Shown: positions 42,649-52,940, counted from the stretch's first letter. The stretch: 64,000 nucleotides of DNA from Rhodococcus sovatensis (GCF_037327425.1 NZ_CP147846.1:5146001-5210000); one strand, 5' to 3'. Notes: generated by a model from the letters alone, not told the origin. Made by a program: numbers and translations.

Positions 42649-44024
42649 CGTCCCTGACTGGCCAGCAGCGCAGTCGAGGCCAGGCGGTCTCCGACGAAGC
42701 AGACTCGGTAGACGTCGCCGGACTGGTCTGCCAGCCAGTCAGACTCTACGGCGTAGTCGTGGCACTCGACTCCCGCCGGAGAGGACGGGACAGGCAGGAG
42801 CTCGTGGTCGGGCAGCAAGGCTTGGGCGTCCGAGCGAGACATGCCCTGGATCAAACGTGCGTAGTCCTCGGCGGGCAGCAGAGCACGACGTGCCTCGGCC
42901 TGGGCGAAGAGCTGTAGCCCACCGAGCACAACCACCGAGCACACCACCAGGCCGGCAGCGATGAGCATCGTGCGCCGTCCGACCTGGACGGGACGCCGCT
43001 CCGGCTCTGGGGCGACTGCCCGGTGATCGACGGGCGGCACCAGAGCCTCCATTCGAAACACGTCGTCCCGCAATCCAGCCTCGAGAGCACCGCCGGCGTC
43101 CGTGAGAACCTGCTCGAGGGCGCTCAGCCCGGTACCAGACCCCGTACCGGGCTCCGATCCTGCAGCGGCCACTGGGTTGGTCACCTTCACCCGTGCGGTC
43201 CCGTCGGCCGTGGTCTCGATATTCAGGGTGATCGCGGCACCCGGAGCGTGCTTGGCCGCGTTCGTCAGCGCCTCACGGACCACCCTCACGACCCTGGACT
43301 CGTCGGCACCGGAGCCGGTGCGGCCTTCGAGAACGACCGTCGCCCCCGCGGCCCGGAACTGGTCAACCAGGCCTGCCAGATCTGCCTCGCTCTGAGGGGC
43401 CAGACCGGACACCTGCCCGCTGCGCAGCATTCGCACGGAGGCCCCCAGCCGGCCGACCGCGTCGGTGAGTTGCTCGCGCGCAGTCTCCACGGTCTTCCGT
43501 GCGGCATCATGTTGAGACTCGTCCAGCTCGAGCTTCCCCAGGTTCAGTGCGACCAGGCTCAGCGCATGCCCCAGGTCGTCGTGCAGGATCCCTGCCAACG
43601 CCAAACGCTCTGCGTCGCGCTCCCGCTGCTCCCGTTCGAGGCGCTGCTGCCGTTCCTGTTGCGCCTGCTCCGCTGCCTGGGCCCGGACCTGAGAACGCAG
43701 CCGCCAGGCAAGGCCAGCCAACCACGGCAGCCCTACCCAGGCCAGCGCGAACACCAGCTCCCGCGCCCCTTCCGCCCAAGAGGAAAGCCCGGCCGCCGCG
43801 ATCAACGCCGTCCCGATCGTCCCGGCGACTGCCGCTGTCATCAGCCAGCGAGCCCCGTGCCGGCCAGCACCCAACACGAGAGCCGTCAGGATCGCAAGAA
43901 GCGTCGTCCACGGACCAGGTGCGTGCAGCGTGAGGACAGCGGCTACGACAATCACGCCCAGCAGGCTGAGCGCGGTGTGCGTAGAGGAGGTCATGCCATC
44001 CATCCTGCTGGGTCTCGTCCGCAT
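42645..44024 (-). CDS. Membrane sensor histidine kinase (NarL-partner type) with extra C-terminal extracytoplasmic domain
   Basis: A 459-residue kinase. Four or five N-terminal membrane segments are followed by a Q/E/R-rich coiled coil. The HisKA_3 site is ILHDDLGHALSLVALNL, and the ATPase domain has REALTNAAKHAPG and GTGLSALEQVL. Unusually, a further membrane helix (TMLIAAGLVVCSVVVLGG) and a tail of about 80 residues follow the ATPase domain. The tail's GMSRSDAQALLPDHEL resembles BamE/SmpA-type domains and would lie outside the cell. The start is uncertain; 44024 has GAGG 9 bases upstream, and ATG 43994 is also possible. Confidence 0.85.
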   Translation of the reverse strand: MRTRPSRMDGMTSSTHTALSLLGVIVVAAVLTLHAPGPWTTLLAILTALVLGAGRHGARWLMTAAVAGTIGTALIAAAGLSSWAEGARELVFALAWVGLPWLAGLAWRLRSQVRAQAAEQAQQERQQRLEREQRERDAERLALAGILHDDLGHALSLVALNLGKLELDESQHDAARKTVETAREQLTDAVGRLGASVRMLRSGQVSGLAPQSEADLAGLVDQFRAAGATVVLEGRTGSGADESRVVRVVREALTNAAKHAPGAAITLNIETTADGTARVKVTNPVAAAGSEPGTGSGTGLSALEQVLTDAGGALEAGLRDDVFRMEALVPPVDHRAVAPEPERRPVQVGRRTMLIAAGLVVCSVVVLGGLQLFAQAEARRALLPAEDYARLIQGMSRSDAQALLPDHELLPVPSSPAGVECHDYAVESDWLADQSGDVYRVCFVGDRLASTALLASQGR

Positions 44025-44112
44025 CCGGATCAGCCTCGGGTACGACATCTGCAGAACCCGCCTGCGACCCAGGTCGTAGAGAACCGCCACCGTGGGGCTG
44101 ATTCGCGAGGAC

Positions 44113-44128
44113 TAGCGGAATTTTAGCG
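44113..44128 (+). promoter_or_regulatory. TAGCG direct repeat before PAP2 gene
   Basis: TAGCG occurs twice with 11-base spacing (44113 and 44124), one helical turn apart, just before the PAP2 start and opposite the kinase start. It is a weak candidate site for the neighbouring response regulator. Confidence 0.25.
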
Positions 44129-44136
44129 TCGAAGAC

Positions 44137-44787
44137 ATGCCTCAGAACTCTCTGCCCGTCCTCGCCCGGGCTCTTCCTATTGCCGGGCTCTTCGCCCTGT
44201 TGGCCGTGTTCGCCTGGCCGGTACGTGCAGACTTATACCTCGCCGTCGCCCCGGCTGTCGCGGGCTCTGCGGCAGCCTCGGTTGTCGCGGACGTGGCTTC
44301 TTACGGGCTGCTCGCGCTGGTTGCCCTGGCCGGGCTTCTTGCCCTCTGGTCCCTGGTGCGCGACCGTGCCGCGTTTTGGCGGCTCGTGTGCGGAGGCGTC
44401 GGCGCGATCATCGCCTACGTGATCAGCGAGGCTGTGAAGCTGCTGGTGAGCGAGGAACGCCCCTGCCGCGTGTGGGACGTGGCCACAGCTCTGGCCTGCC
44501 CCGAAGTCGGGGACTGGTCCTGGCCCTCGAATCACTCCGTCCTGGCGGCCGCGTTCGCCACCTCCTGCATCGTCTCCGTGCCCCGCACCGCCTGGTTCGC
44601 GGTCCCTGCCGCGCTGCTGGTCGGTGTCTCCCGCCTGGCCGCAGGCGTCCACTATCTGCACGACGTCGCCTCCGGGTTCGCCCTGGCCGTCCTGCTCGTG
44701 TCCCTGTTCGTCGTGCTCTTGCGTCCGGCGGTCGGTCGTCTGCCGCGCAGCTGGACGTCCCCTCAACTCCGCGACCACGAGTCGTAG
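44137..44787 (+). CDS. PAP2-family membrane phosphatase (undecaprenyl-pyrophosphate phosphatase-like)
   Basis: A 216-residue integral membrane protein with about five helices. All three phosphatase motifs are present: KLLVSEERP, the PSNH of WSWPSNHSV, and SRLAAGVHYLHD. Family members include BcrC, which dephosphorylates undecaprenyl pyrophosphate and can confer bacitracin tolerance. It is divergent from a two-component system by 112 bases, suggesting an envelope-stress-responsive unit. The 125 bases after it, up to the convergent dehydrogenase gene, hold nothing recognisable. Confidence 0.82.
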   Translation: MPQNSLPVLARALPIAGLFALLAVFAWPVRADLYLAVAPAVAGSAAASVVADVASYGLLALVALAGLLALWSLVRDRAAFWRLVCGGVGAIIAYVISEAVKLLVSEERPCRVWDVATALACPEVGDWSWPSNHSVLAAAFATSCIVSVPRTAWFAVPAALLVGVSRLAAGVHYLHDVASGFALAVLLVSLFVVLLRPAVGRLPRSWTSPQLRDHES

Positions 44788-44912
44788 TGATCGTGCCCCC
44801 GCAGCCTTCTATGCTTGCGTGCTTGCATATCGAGCGGGCCGCGGGACGACGCGACTTTCATTCCTGAACAAGTTACGCCCCAGCAACAGTGACGGGCAGG
44901 CGAGAGATCGCT

Positions 44913-46382
44913 CTAGGCGCGCAGCAACTGAAGGGTCGCCCGGGCACCATTGAGGTGCAGCGACTCGAGCTGCTTCGTGTACTCCGCGACGAAGCGCTCG
45001 TTGTCGATCAAATCGCCGAAGACAGCGCGGTTGGAAATGAACGCCGTCGGATTCTCGTGTTGTGTGCGGGCGAGTGGGACGAGTGAATCCTTCAGCTGAT
45101 CCACGATCTCGATGGGCTGCCCCTGCTCGTCGACGGCCTCGGCGTAGCGAGCCCAACTGGCCACGACGGCAGTGGCCAGGGCGATTTCGCCACCGGTCTC
45201 TAGATTCTGTCGAATCACAGGTAGGACCCATTTCGGAATTCGATCCGACGATTCCGCACACAGCCGCGCCACGGTGTCTCGGATCTCCGGATTGGAGAAC
45301 CGCTCGATGAGCGTCTTCTTGTACTCGTCGAGGTCGATGCCGGGCACGGGCGCGAGCGTCGGCGTTGCTTCGGTGTTCATGTATGCAAGCAGGAACTCGG
45401 CGAACAGCGAATCCTGCGCGACCTCGTGCACCAACCGGTAGCCGCTGAGGTAACCGAAGTAGCAGAGTGCCTGATGGCTGGCGTTGAGCAGCCGGAGCTT
45501 CATCAGCTCGTACGGAGTGACGTCGTCGACGACCTGTACTCCGACGTCCTCGAACGGCGGACGGCCGAGCGTGAAGTTGTCCTCGAGTACCCACTGCGTG
45601 AACGGTTCACCGGCTACCGGCCACTGATCGTCGATCGCGTATCGATCCGAAAGTCCCTGTATCACTTCAGGGGTGGTGACGGGGGTGATGCGATCGACCA
45701 TCGAGTTGGGGAATGCACCCTCGGCCGTGATCCACTCCGCCAGAGCTGGATCGCGCAGGCGCGCGAACGTGGTGAACGTCGACTGCGCCATGTGCCCGTT
45801 GCCTTCGATGTTGTCGCAGGACATGATCGTGAACGGTTGCAGACCACGATTCTTGCGTCGCGCCAACGCCTCGACGACCAATCCGAACGTGGTCGACGGT
45901 GTTGCACCGTCTGCGAGGTCGGCAACTATCGCAGGGTTCTCGGTGTCGAATTCACCCGTCGTGGCCGAAAAGTTGTATCCACCTTCGGTTATCGTGAGTG
46001 AGACGATCTTGACGGACTCGGACGCCATCTTCTCGATCACTGCCTCGGCGTCGTCCGGCGCAAACAGGTATTCGACGATAGAGCCGATGATGCGAGTGTC
46101 CCACGTCCCGTCGGGATGTTTGAGGGTCAACGTGTACAGGCAATTCTGCGCATCCATGACGTCCTTCATCTTCCGATCCCCGGGAAGGACGCCGACGCCG
46201 CAGATACCCCAGTGCGACGCCTCACCCTGTTGCAGCAGGCGGTCGACGTACATGGCCTGATGAGCGCGATGGAAGCCGCCGACCCCGAAATGGACGATCC
46301 CGACTGTCACCTCGGTTCGATCGTAGGTCGGCACTGCGACATCTTCGATGAAGTCGTCGAGGTTGTGCGAGTTCAACTTCAT
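44913..46382 (-). CDS. Mannitol 2-dehydrogenase family (long-chain polyol/fructuronate dehydrogenase)
   Basis: A 489-residue NAD-dependent enzyme oxidising a polyol such as mannitol or arabitol to the ketose. The N-terminal nucleotide fold contains IVHFGVGGFHRAHQA, the family signature SLTITEGGY, and SCDNIEGNG. The catalytic Lys/Asn/His motif is KLRLLNASHQA. Fructuronate reductase and mannitol 2-dehydrogenase cannot be separated by eye, but the polyol transporter opposite favours a polyol. Its ATG overlaps the upstream dehydrogenase stop (ATGA). Confidence 0.88.
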   Translation of the reverse strand: MKLNSHNLDDFIEDVAVPTYDRTEVTVGIVHFGVGGFHRAHQAMYVDRLLQQGEASHWGICGVGVLPGDRKMKDVMDAQNCLYTLTLKHPDGTWDTRIIGSIVEYLFAPDDAEAVIEKMASESVKIVSLTITEGGYNFSATTGEFDTENPAIVADLADGATPSTTFGLVVEALARRKNRGLQPFTIMSCDNIEGNGHMAQSTFTTFARLRDPALAEWITAEGAFPNSMVDRITPVTTPEVIQGLSDRYAIDDQWPVAGEPFTQWVLEDNFTLGRPPFEDVGVQVVDDVTPYELMKLRLLNASHQALCYFGYLSGYRLVHEVAQDSLFAEFLLAYMNTEATPTLAPVPGIDLDEYKKTLIERFSNPEIRDTVARLCAESSDRIPKWVLPVIRQNLETGGEIALATAVVASWARYAEAVDEQGQPIEIVDQLKDSLVPLARTQHENPTAFISNRAVFGDLIDNERFVAEYTKQLESLHLNGARATLQLLRA

Positions 46383-47401
46383 GCGTCGTGCTCCTTCGTG
46401 AATCCGGGAATGACAACAGCTTTGATGCTTCCCGCCACTGTGTCGGCGTTCAGTGCATCCTCGACGCCCGCGAGATCGAAGCGCGCAGTGACCATCGAGT
46501 CGAGATCGACGAGTCCGGCGAGCACCAGTTCCCGGGCGATCGGCCAGGTATTGGCGTAGCGGAAGACGCCGGTCAGAACGAGCTCGCGGTTCTGGATCAG
46601 CGAGATCGGCAGCGCGTAGTCCGATGCGCCCATGCCTACGAGTACGACGGTACCGGCAGGGCGGACCGCGTGAATGCCGTCGACGACGGCTCGCGGTGCG
46701 CCCGAGGCGTCGATGAACGCATCTACCTCGAGGTTCCGTACGTCGGTCGCGGCGGGATCGACGACGCGAGTCGCGCCGAAGCGAGACGCATTGGAACGTC
46801 GGCTCTCGTCGATGTCGGAGACGATCACCTCAGTTGCGCCGAATGCGCGGGCGACCTGAGCGGTGACGAGTCCGACCGGACCGGCGCCGGTGATGAGGAC
46901 GCTCGACCCGGCGGTGATGCACGCCTTCTGCGCCGACGCGATACCGACGGACAACGGTTCGAAGAGGGCGGCCGCCTCGTCGGAAATCTCGTCGGGAATC
47001 GAATGGGCGAACACGGACTGAATCAGGACGTACTCGGCCAGGGCGCCGTCGATCGGCGGCGTCGCGAAGAACTCCATCGCGGGACACAGGTTGTATCGGC
47101 CGGCGCGCGACTGCGAGCTCGTGGGGTCCGGGCGTTGCGGCTCGATGGACACGCGCTGCCCGATTCGAGTGTCTGCCACGGCCGAACCGACGGCAACGAC
47201 GACGCCCGCGGCCTCGTGACCCAACACCAACGGGCCGTTCACCACATGGTCTCCGATGCGTCCCTCGCGGTAGTAGTGGGCGTCCGAACCGCACACGCCG
47301 ACCGCTGTGACGCGAACCAGAACCTCGTCGGCAGCGGGAGTCGGAACCGGCCGAGATTCCAAACGGATCTCCTGCGGCCCGGTGAGAACACTGACCTGCA
47401 T
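46379..47401 (-). CDS. Zinc-dependent polyol (sorbitol/xylitol-type) dehydrogenase
   Basis: A 340-residue medium-chain dehydrogenase. The catalytic zinc site is GVCGSDAHYY, then GHEAAGVV. The usual four-Cys structural zinc lobe is replaced by a loop with one Cys (AGRYNLCPAMEF), as in sorbitol dehydrogenases. The NAD motif is ITGAGPVGL. The start is uncertain between ATG 47401 and GTG 47413. It leads a two-gene polyol operon divergent from the SorC regulator, and its products could be fructose or xylulose. Confidence 0.86.
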   Translation of the reverse strand: MQVSVLTGPQEIRLESRPVPTPAADEVLVRVTAVGVCGSDAHYYREGRIGDHVVNGPLVLGHEAAGVVVAVGSAVADTRIGQRVSIEPQRPDPTSSQSRAGRYNLCPAMEFFATPPIDGALAEYVLIQSVFAHSIPDEISDEAAALFEPLSVGIASAQKACITAGSSVLITGAGPVGLVTAQVARAFGATEVIVSDIDESRRSNASRFGATRVVDPAATDVRNLEVDAFIDASGAPRAVVDGIHAVRPAGTVVLVGMGASDYALPISLIQNRELVLTGVFRYANTWPIARELVLAGLVDLDSMVTARFDLAGVEDALNADTVAGSIKAVVIPGFTKEHDA

Positions 47402-47467
47402 CGACTGTGACACGGGATCCCTTCGATCGGTGGGTGTTGTGTAGATCACACCTTGATGTTAGCTTAG

Positions 47468-47500
47468 TGAGCAGAAGAACACACTATGAGCATCTGCTCA
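47468..47500. promoter_or_regulatory. SorC-type operator in divergent polyol promoter
   Basis: TGAGCA occurs at 47468 and 47487, with TGCTCA at 47495. The last two form the palindrome TGAGCATCTGCTCA, and the outer pair forms TGAGCAGA-N17-TCTGCTCA. It lies between the polyol dehydrogenase operon and the regulator/transporter operon, where one regulator can control both. Confidence 0.6.
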
Positions 47501-47527
47501 GAGTGGTCGACGTCAAGGGAGCGGGTC

Positions 47528-48538
47528 GTGACCACAACGGTTCCAGAGGTGCCGGGCCCGCAGCGGTCGTCGAAAAGCACCGACGACCTGCGGCTCGCTC
47601 TTCGTGCCGCATCGATGTATCACCTGGAAGGAGCGACACAGGCCGAGATCGCGGTCAAGCTCGGTGTCTCGCGTCCCACCGCGGGCAGGCTCGTCGCCAA
47701 GGCAAGGGCCCTCGGGCTGGTGACCATCGAGATCAATGTGCCCGACGAACTCCAGGGCACCGTCCACGCCGATATCGAGCGTGATCTCGAACGCGCATTC
47801 GGTCTCACCGAGGCGCTGGTGGTTCCAGATGTCATCGACGGCACCGACAACGGCTACGGCTCTCTCGGACGTGCGGCTGCTGCAATGCTCTCGCGTCGAC
47901 TGGGTGCAACCGACACCCTGGGATTCACGTGGGGGCCGGAGACGGTTGCCGTCGCGCATTCGCTGAGGTCTCGGGGTGTGAAATGTGCCCAGGTCGTCCA
48001 GCTCGACGGTTCGATGAGTGCGGCCGACTACCAGACCGGCGTCGAATACACCCTGGGGCGGTGCGCCGAATATCTGCAGGCTAGGCCGGTTCGCCTCAAT
48101 GCTCCGCTGTACGCCGACCCGGCCACAGTGACTGCTCTGCAACAGGATTCGGTGATCTCACGCGCCCTGCAGGCCGGGACCGAGGCCGACGTGATGATGT
48201 ACGGCCTCGGTCCCGTGTCCACGTCCACCACGCTCTTCGAGGGCAGCTTCCTCGACGTTCAGATTCTCGATGAGCTGCACCACCTGGGCGCTGTCGGCGA
48301 GATAGGTGGCAGGTTCTTCGGTCCCGACGGCACTCCGACCGAAGGATCCTTGCCTGGGCGCACCGTATCGGTTGGTCTCGACGCCATCCGTGACTGCAAC
48401 CGGGCGATTCTGATCTCGGGTGGGAAGAAGAAGCATCAGGCGATTCTCGGCGCGCTGCGCGGAGGATTCGCCACCGTATTGGTGACCGATATCGAAAGCG
48501 CGCGTTGGTTGATGGCGCATACGAAAGAAGGTTCGTAA
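47528..48538 (+). CDS. SorC/DeoR-family sugar-responsive transcriptional regulator
   Basis: A 336-residue regulator. The N-terminal HTH is MYHLEGATQAEIAVKLGVSRPTAG in part, and the C-terminal sugar-phosphate-binding domain has TLGFTWGPETVAVA, YGLGPVSTSTTLFEG and ILISGGKKKHQAI. The start is GTG with AAGGGAG just upstream. Its stop is one base before the ABC binding-protein gene, so it heads the polyol transporter operon. A phosphorylated polyol or ketose is the probable effector. Confidence 0.88.
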   Translation: MTTTVPEVPGPQRSSKSTDDLRLALRAASMYHLEGATQAEIAVKLGVSRPTAGRLVAKARALGLVTIEINVPDELQGTVHADIERDLERAFGLTEALVVPDVIDGTDNGYGSLGRAAAAMLSRRLGATDTLGFTWGPETVAVAHSLRSRGVKCAQVVQLDGSMSAADYQTGVEYTLGRCAEYLQARPVRLNAPLYADPATVTALQQDSVISRALQAGTEADVMMYGLGPVSTSTTLFEGSFLDVQILDELHHLGAVGEIGGRFFGPDGTPTEGSLPGRTVSVGLDAIRDCNRAILISGGKKKHQAILGALRGGFATVLVTDIESARWLMAHTKEGS

Positions 48539-48539
48539 C

Positions 48540-49892
48540 ATGAGGGTACTCCCGAAAGTGGTTGTCGCGGCTTCGCTTACGACGACCTTGGTGCTGTCCG
48601 GCTGTGCCGGCGCGGGGTCGTTCGGCGGTGACGGCGACGGTACGACGATCACCGTGGCCATCGTCTCGAACTCGCAGATGTCCGACGCCATTTCCCTGGC
48701 GCCAGCATTCGAGGCCGAAAATCCCGGGATCAATCTGAAGTTTGTCTCGCTGTCGGAGAACGAGGCGCGCGCAAAGATCACAGCCTCGGTCGCCACCGGT
48801 GGCGGTGAGTTCGACGTAGTGATGATCAGCAACTTCGAGACCCCGCAATGGGCCGAGAACGGCTGGCTCACCAATCTTTCCGAGTACGCCGATGCCACGC
48901 CGGGGTACGACGAGGACGACTTCATCCCGACGCTGAAGGAATCGCTGTCCTACGAGGGAAGCATGTACTCGGTGCCGTTCTACGGTGAATCCTCGTTCCT
49001 GATGTATCGCAAGGACTTGATGGAAGCGGCGGGGATCACAATGCCCGAGGAGCCAACCTGGCAGGAAGTCGCCGACGCCGCAGCCGCATTGGACAGTGAC
49101 GATGTCTCCGGCATCTGCCTACGCGGAAAGCCCGGCTGGGGTGAGGTACTCGCGCCGTTGAACACCGTCATCAACGCTTTCGGCGGACGCTGGTACGACG
49201 AGAACTGGAATGCACAGCTGACCAGCCCTGAAACCGAGGCTGCAGTGCAGTTCTACGTCGACACCGTTCGCGAACACGGTCAAGCAGGCGCAGCAACAAG
49301 TGGTTTCAGCGAATGCGGTACGCAGCTGTCGCAGGGCAACACTGCGATGTGGTACGACGCCACCTCCGCCGTCTCGGTCCTGGAGGATCCGACGTCGAGC
49401 AATGTCGTCGGCAAGATCGGCTACGCCAAGGCGCCGAGCGAAGCCAAGGGTGACAACGGCTGGCTCTACTCCTGGGCTCTCGGAATCCCGACGACCTCGG
49501 AAAACCCGGACGACGCCTGGAAGTTCGTGTCGTGGATGACCAGCAAGGAATACCTGAACAAGGTCGGCAACGAGCTTGGCTGGGAGCGAGTGCCACCCGG
49601 AAGCCGACTGTCCACCTACGAGATTCCCGAGTACAAGGAAGCGTCGGCTGCGTACGGCCAGGTGACGTTGGACTCGATCAACGGCGCGGACCCCAACGAT
49701 CCGACCGTCGATCCAGTTCCCTACACCGGAGTGCAGTTCCTGACCATTCCTGAGTTTCAGGATCTCGGAACTCGTGTCAGTCAGCAGATCAGTGCAGCAG
49801 TGGCAGGACGAATCAGCGTCCAGGACGCGCTCGCTCAAGCGCAGCAGTACGCCGAAGTGGTCGGCAAGACGTACCAGGAGGGCCAGGGATGA
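48540..49892 (+). CDS. Polyol ABC transporter substrate-binding lipoprotein (family 1)
   Basis: A 450-residue binding protein with a lipoprotein signal (VVAASLTTTLVLSGCAG). Mature features are ITVAIVSNSQMSDAISL, FDVVMISNFETPQWAENGWL and YSVPFYGESSFLMYRKDL, like sorbitol/mannitol-binding proteins. It is the first structural gene of a complete importer, overlapping the first permease by an ATGA. Confidence 0.9.
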   Translation: MRVLPKVVVAASLTTTLVLSGCAGAGSFGGDGDGTTITVAIVSNSQMSDAISLAPAFEAENPGINLKFVSLSENEARAKITASVATGGGEFDVVMISNFETPQWAENGWLTNLSEYADATPGYDEDDFIPTLKESLSYEGSMYSVPFYGESSFLMYRKDLMEAAGITMPEEPTWQEVADAAAALDSDDVSGICLRGKPGWGEVLAPLNTVINAFGGRWYDENWNAQLTSPETEAAVQFYVDTVREHGQAGAATSGFSECGTQLSQGNTAMWYDATSAVSVLEDPTSSNVVGKIGYAKAPSEAKGDNGWLYSWALGIPTTSENPDDAWKFVSWMTSKEYLNKVGNELGWERVPPGSRLSTYEIPEYKEASAAYGQVTLDSINGADPNDPTVDPVPYTGVQFLTIPEFQDLGTRVSQQISAAVAGRISVQDALAQAQQYAEVVGKTYQEGQG

Positions 49893-50839
49893 CCACCACC
49901 GAAACGAGGTCGGCGGACGCCGATTCCGAAGAATTCGTACCGAGGCGAAGGACCGTCTCCAAGGCGGAGGGGTGGCGTCGACGCGGCCCGCTGCTGCCGG
50001 CGATGGTGTTCGCGATAGTCGTCACGCAGATTCCGTTCTTGTTCACGCTGTACTACTCGACGCAGTCCTGGAATCTCGTCCGGCCGGGCTCACGAGAGTT
50101 CAACTGGCTCAACAACTACGTCGATGTCTTCCGAGACAGTCAGTTCCGTGAGGTCGCGCTCAACACCGTGATCATGATCGTCGGAACAGTCATCATCTCG
50201 GTGATTCTCGGGCTGTTCCTGGCTTTGCTGTTGGATCGTAAGTTCATCGGCCGCAGCCTGATTCGCACGTTGCTGATCACCCCATTCTTGATCACTCCCG
50301 TTGCAGGTGCGCTGATCTGGAAGACCACGATGTTCGACCCGGTCTTCGGGCTGATCAACTTCGTGCTGAGTCCGTTCGGGGTGGACCAGATCGACTGGGT
50401 CTCGCGGTTCCCATTGCCTGCGGTGATGGCCAACCTGATCTGGCAGTGGACCCCGTTCATGATGCTGTTGATCCTGGCCGGACTTCAGTCGATGCCGAAA
50501 GACATCTCCGAGGCGGCTCGAGTCGACGGCGCAGGGCCGGTCGCACTCTTCCGTGAACTGACGTTCCCGCATCTACGACGCTTCATCGAACTCGGTGCCG
50601 TCCTCGGCGCGATCTACCTGGTCAACACATTCGACGCCGTGTACATGATGACCTCGGGCGGGCCAGGAGTCGCGTCGGCGAACCTTCCGTTCTACATCTA
50701 CCAACGTGCGTTCCTCGGCTTCGACATCGGTCAAGCCGCAGCCATGGGCGTCGTTACCGTGGTGGCCACCATCATCGTCAGCACCCTGGCTTTGAGACTG
50801 ATCTTCAAGAGCTTCAGTGGAAACGAGGAGGCGGCGTGA
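49889..50839 (+). CDS. Polyol ABC transporter permease (MalF-like)
   Basis: A 316-residue permease with six membrane helices. The EAA loop is SEAARVDGAGPVALFRELTFP, and the loop MMTSGGPGVAS is typical of polyol permeases. The start overlaps the binding-protein stop (ATGA). It pairs with the next permease. Confidence 0.9.
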   Translation: MTTTETRSADADSEEFVPRRRTVSKAEGWRRRGPLLPAMVFAIVVTQIPFLFTLYYSTQSWNLVRPGSREFNWLNNYVDVFRDSQFREVALNTVIMIVGTVIISVILGLFLALLLDRKFIGRSLIRTLLITPFLITPVAGALIWKTTMFDPVFGLINFVLSPFGVDQIDWVSRFPLPAVMANLIWQWTPFMMLLILAGLQSMPKDISEAARVDGAGPVALFRELTFPHLRRFIELGAVLGAIYLVNTFDAVYMMTSGGPGVASANLPFYIYQRAFLGFDIGQAAAMGVVTVVATIIVSTLALRLIFKSFSGNEEAA

Positions 50840-51726
50840 TGAGTACCGCGACCACGAACAAGTCCAAGAAATCGACACCGCAGACATCTGACGGCGTGGC
50901 GATCAAACGCCGCAGCAATTGGGGAACGGGAACAATCTGGTCCGTCGTGGCCTGGGTGGCAGGCATCGTGTTCTTCTTCCCCGTGCTGTGGATGGTTCTG
51001 ACCGGGTTCAAACAGGAGGCCGATGCCTACTCCGACCCACCGAAGCTGTTCTTCACCCCGACCCTCGATCAGTACCGCGGGGTGCTGGAAAGCGGAATCG
51101 GTACCGCGTTGCTCAACTCGGCGTTCGCGACCATCGTTTCGACGCTGCTCGTTCTGCTGCTCGGTGTTCCCGCTGCGTTCGCCCTCTCGCTCAGGCCGGT
51201 GAAGAAGACGAAGGACGTGCTGTTCTTCTTCATCTCCACCAAGATGCTCCCGGTCGTCGCGGCGATCGTGCCCCTGTACGTGATCGTCGGCGATATCGGG
51301 ATGCTGGACAACATCTGGACGCTGGTGATTCTCTACACCGCAATGAATCTGCCGATCGCGGTGTGGATGATGCGTTCGTTCTTCCTCGAGGTGCCGAGCG
51401 AACTGCTCGAGGCCGCGAGTATGGACGGTGCATCACTGTGGACCTCGGTCCGCGAGGTGATCCTGCCTCTCGTTTCACCCGGTATCGCGGCGACATCGCT
51501 GATCTGCGTGATCTTCTCGTGGAACGAATTCTTCTTCGCCGTCAACCTCACTGCCGTTCAGGCCCAGACGATCCCGGTCTACCTCGTCGGCTTCATCACC
51601 GGGCAGGGCCTGTACTGGGCCCAGTTGTCCGCGGCTGCGACGTTCGCAGCACTCCCTGTGGTCCTTGCCGGATGGTTTGCGCAGAACAAGCTCGTGCGCG
51701 GTCTGTCCTTCGGTGCCATCAAGTAA
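50839..51726 (+). CDS. Polyol ABC transporter permease (MalG-like)
   Basis: A 295-residue permease. The first helix follows a basic tail, the EAA loop is LEAASMDGASLWTSVREVILP, and it ends QNKLVRGLSFGAIK as MalG-like proteins do. ATG 50839 has GAGGAGG 7 bases upstream; a GTG one codon earlier is also possible. Overlap with the preceding stop implies coupling. Confidence 0.9.
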   Translation: MSTATTNKSKKSTPQTSDGVAIKRRSNWGTGTIWSVVAWVAGIVFFFPVLWMVLTGFKQEADAYSDPPKLFFTPTLDQYRGVLESGIGTALLNSAFATIVSTLLVLLLGVPAAFALSLRPVKKTKDVLFFFISTKMLPVVAAIVPLYVIVGDIGMLDNIWTLVILYTAMNLPIAVWMMRSFFLEVPSELLEAASMDGASLWTSVREVILPLVSPGIAATSLICVIFSWNEFFFAVNLTAVQAQTIPVYLVGFITGQGLYWAQLSAAATFAALPVVLAGWFAQNKLVRGLSFGAIK

Positions 51727-51758
51727 CTCGGCCTTTCGAAACTCAGGAGAAACAAGTC

Positions 51759-52865
<1,107 letters not shown>

Positions 52866-52876
52866 GCGAGGTCTAC

Positions 52877-52895
52877 CTGGGGGCTCCGCCCCCAG
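52877..52895 (+). terminator. Hairpin terminator after the polyol ATPase gene
   Basis: CTGGGGGC-TCC-GCCCCCAG is a perfect 8-bp GC stem with a 3-base loop, 12 bases after the stop. No U-tract follows. A G-run and the dispersed palindromic repeat come next. Confidence 0.75.
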
Positions 52896-52940
52896 TGGGG
52901 GGGGGGGGGGGGGCACTCCCGTGCACTTAACCGCGCCACT
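52894..52940. repeat. G17 homopolymer and palindromic repeat family locus E
   Basis: Seventeen consecutive G bases (52897-52913) follow AGTG and lead into GCACTCCCGTGCACTTAACC and GCGCCACT, the right arm of the AGTGGCRCGGTTRAGTG family. The left arm appears to have been replaced by the G-run. Downstream to the next gene there is a CCCCC-ATCC-GGGGG hairpin (about 52980) and then the leader of the synthetase. Confidence 0.75.
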
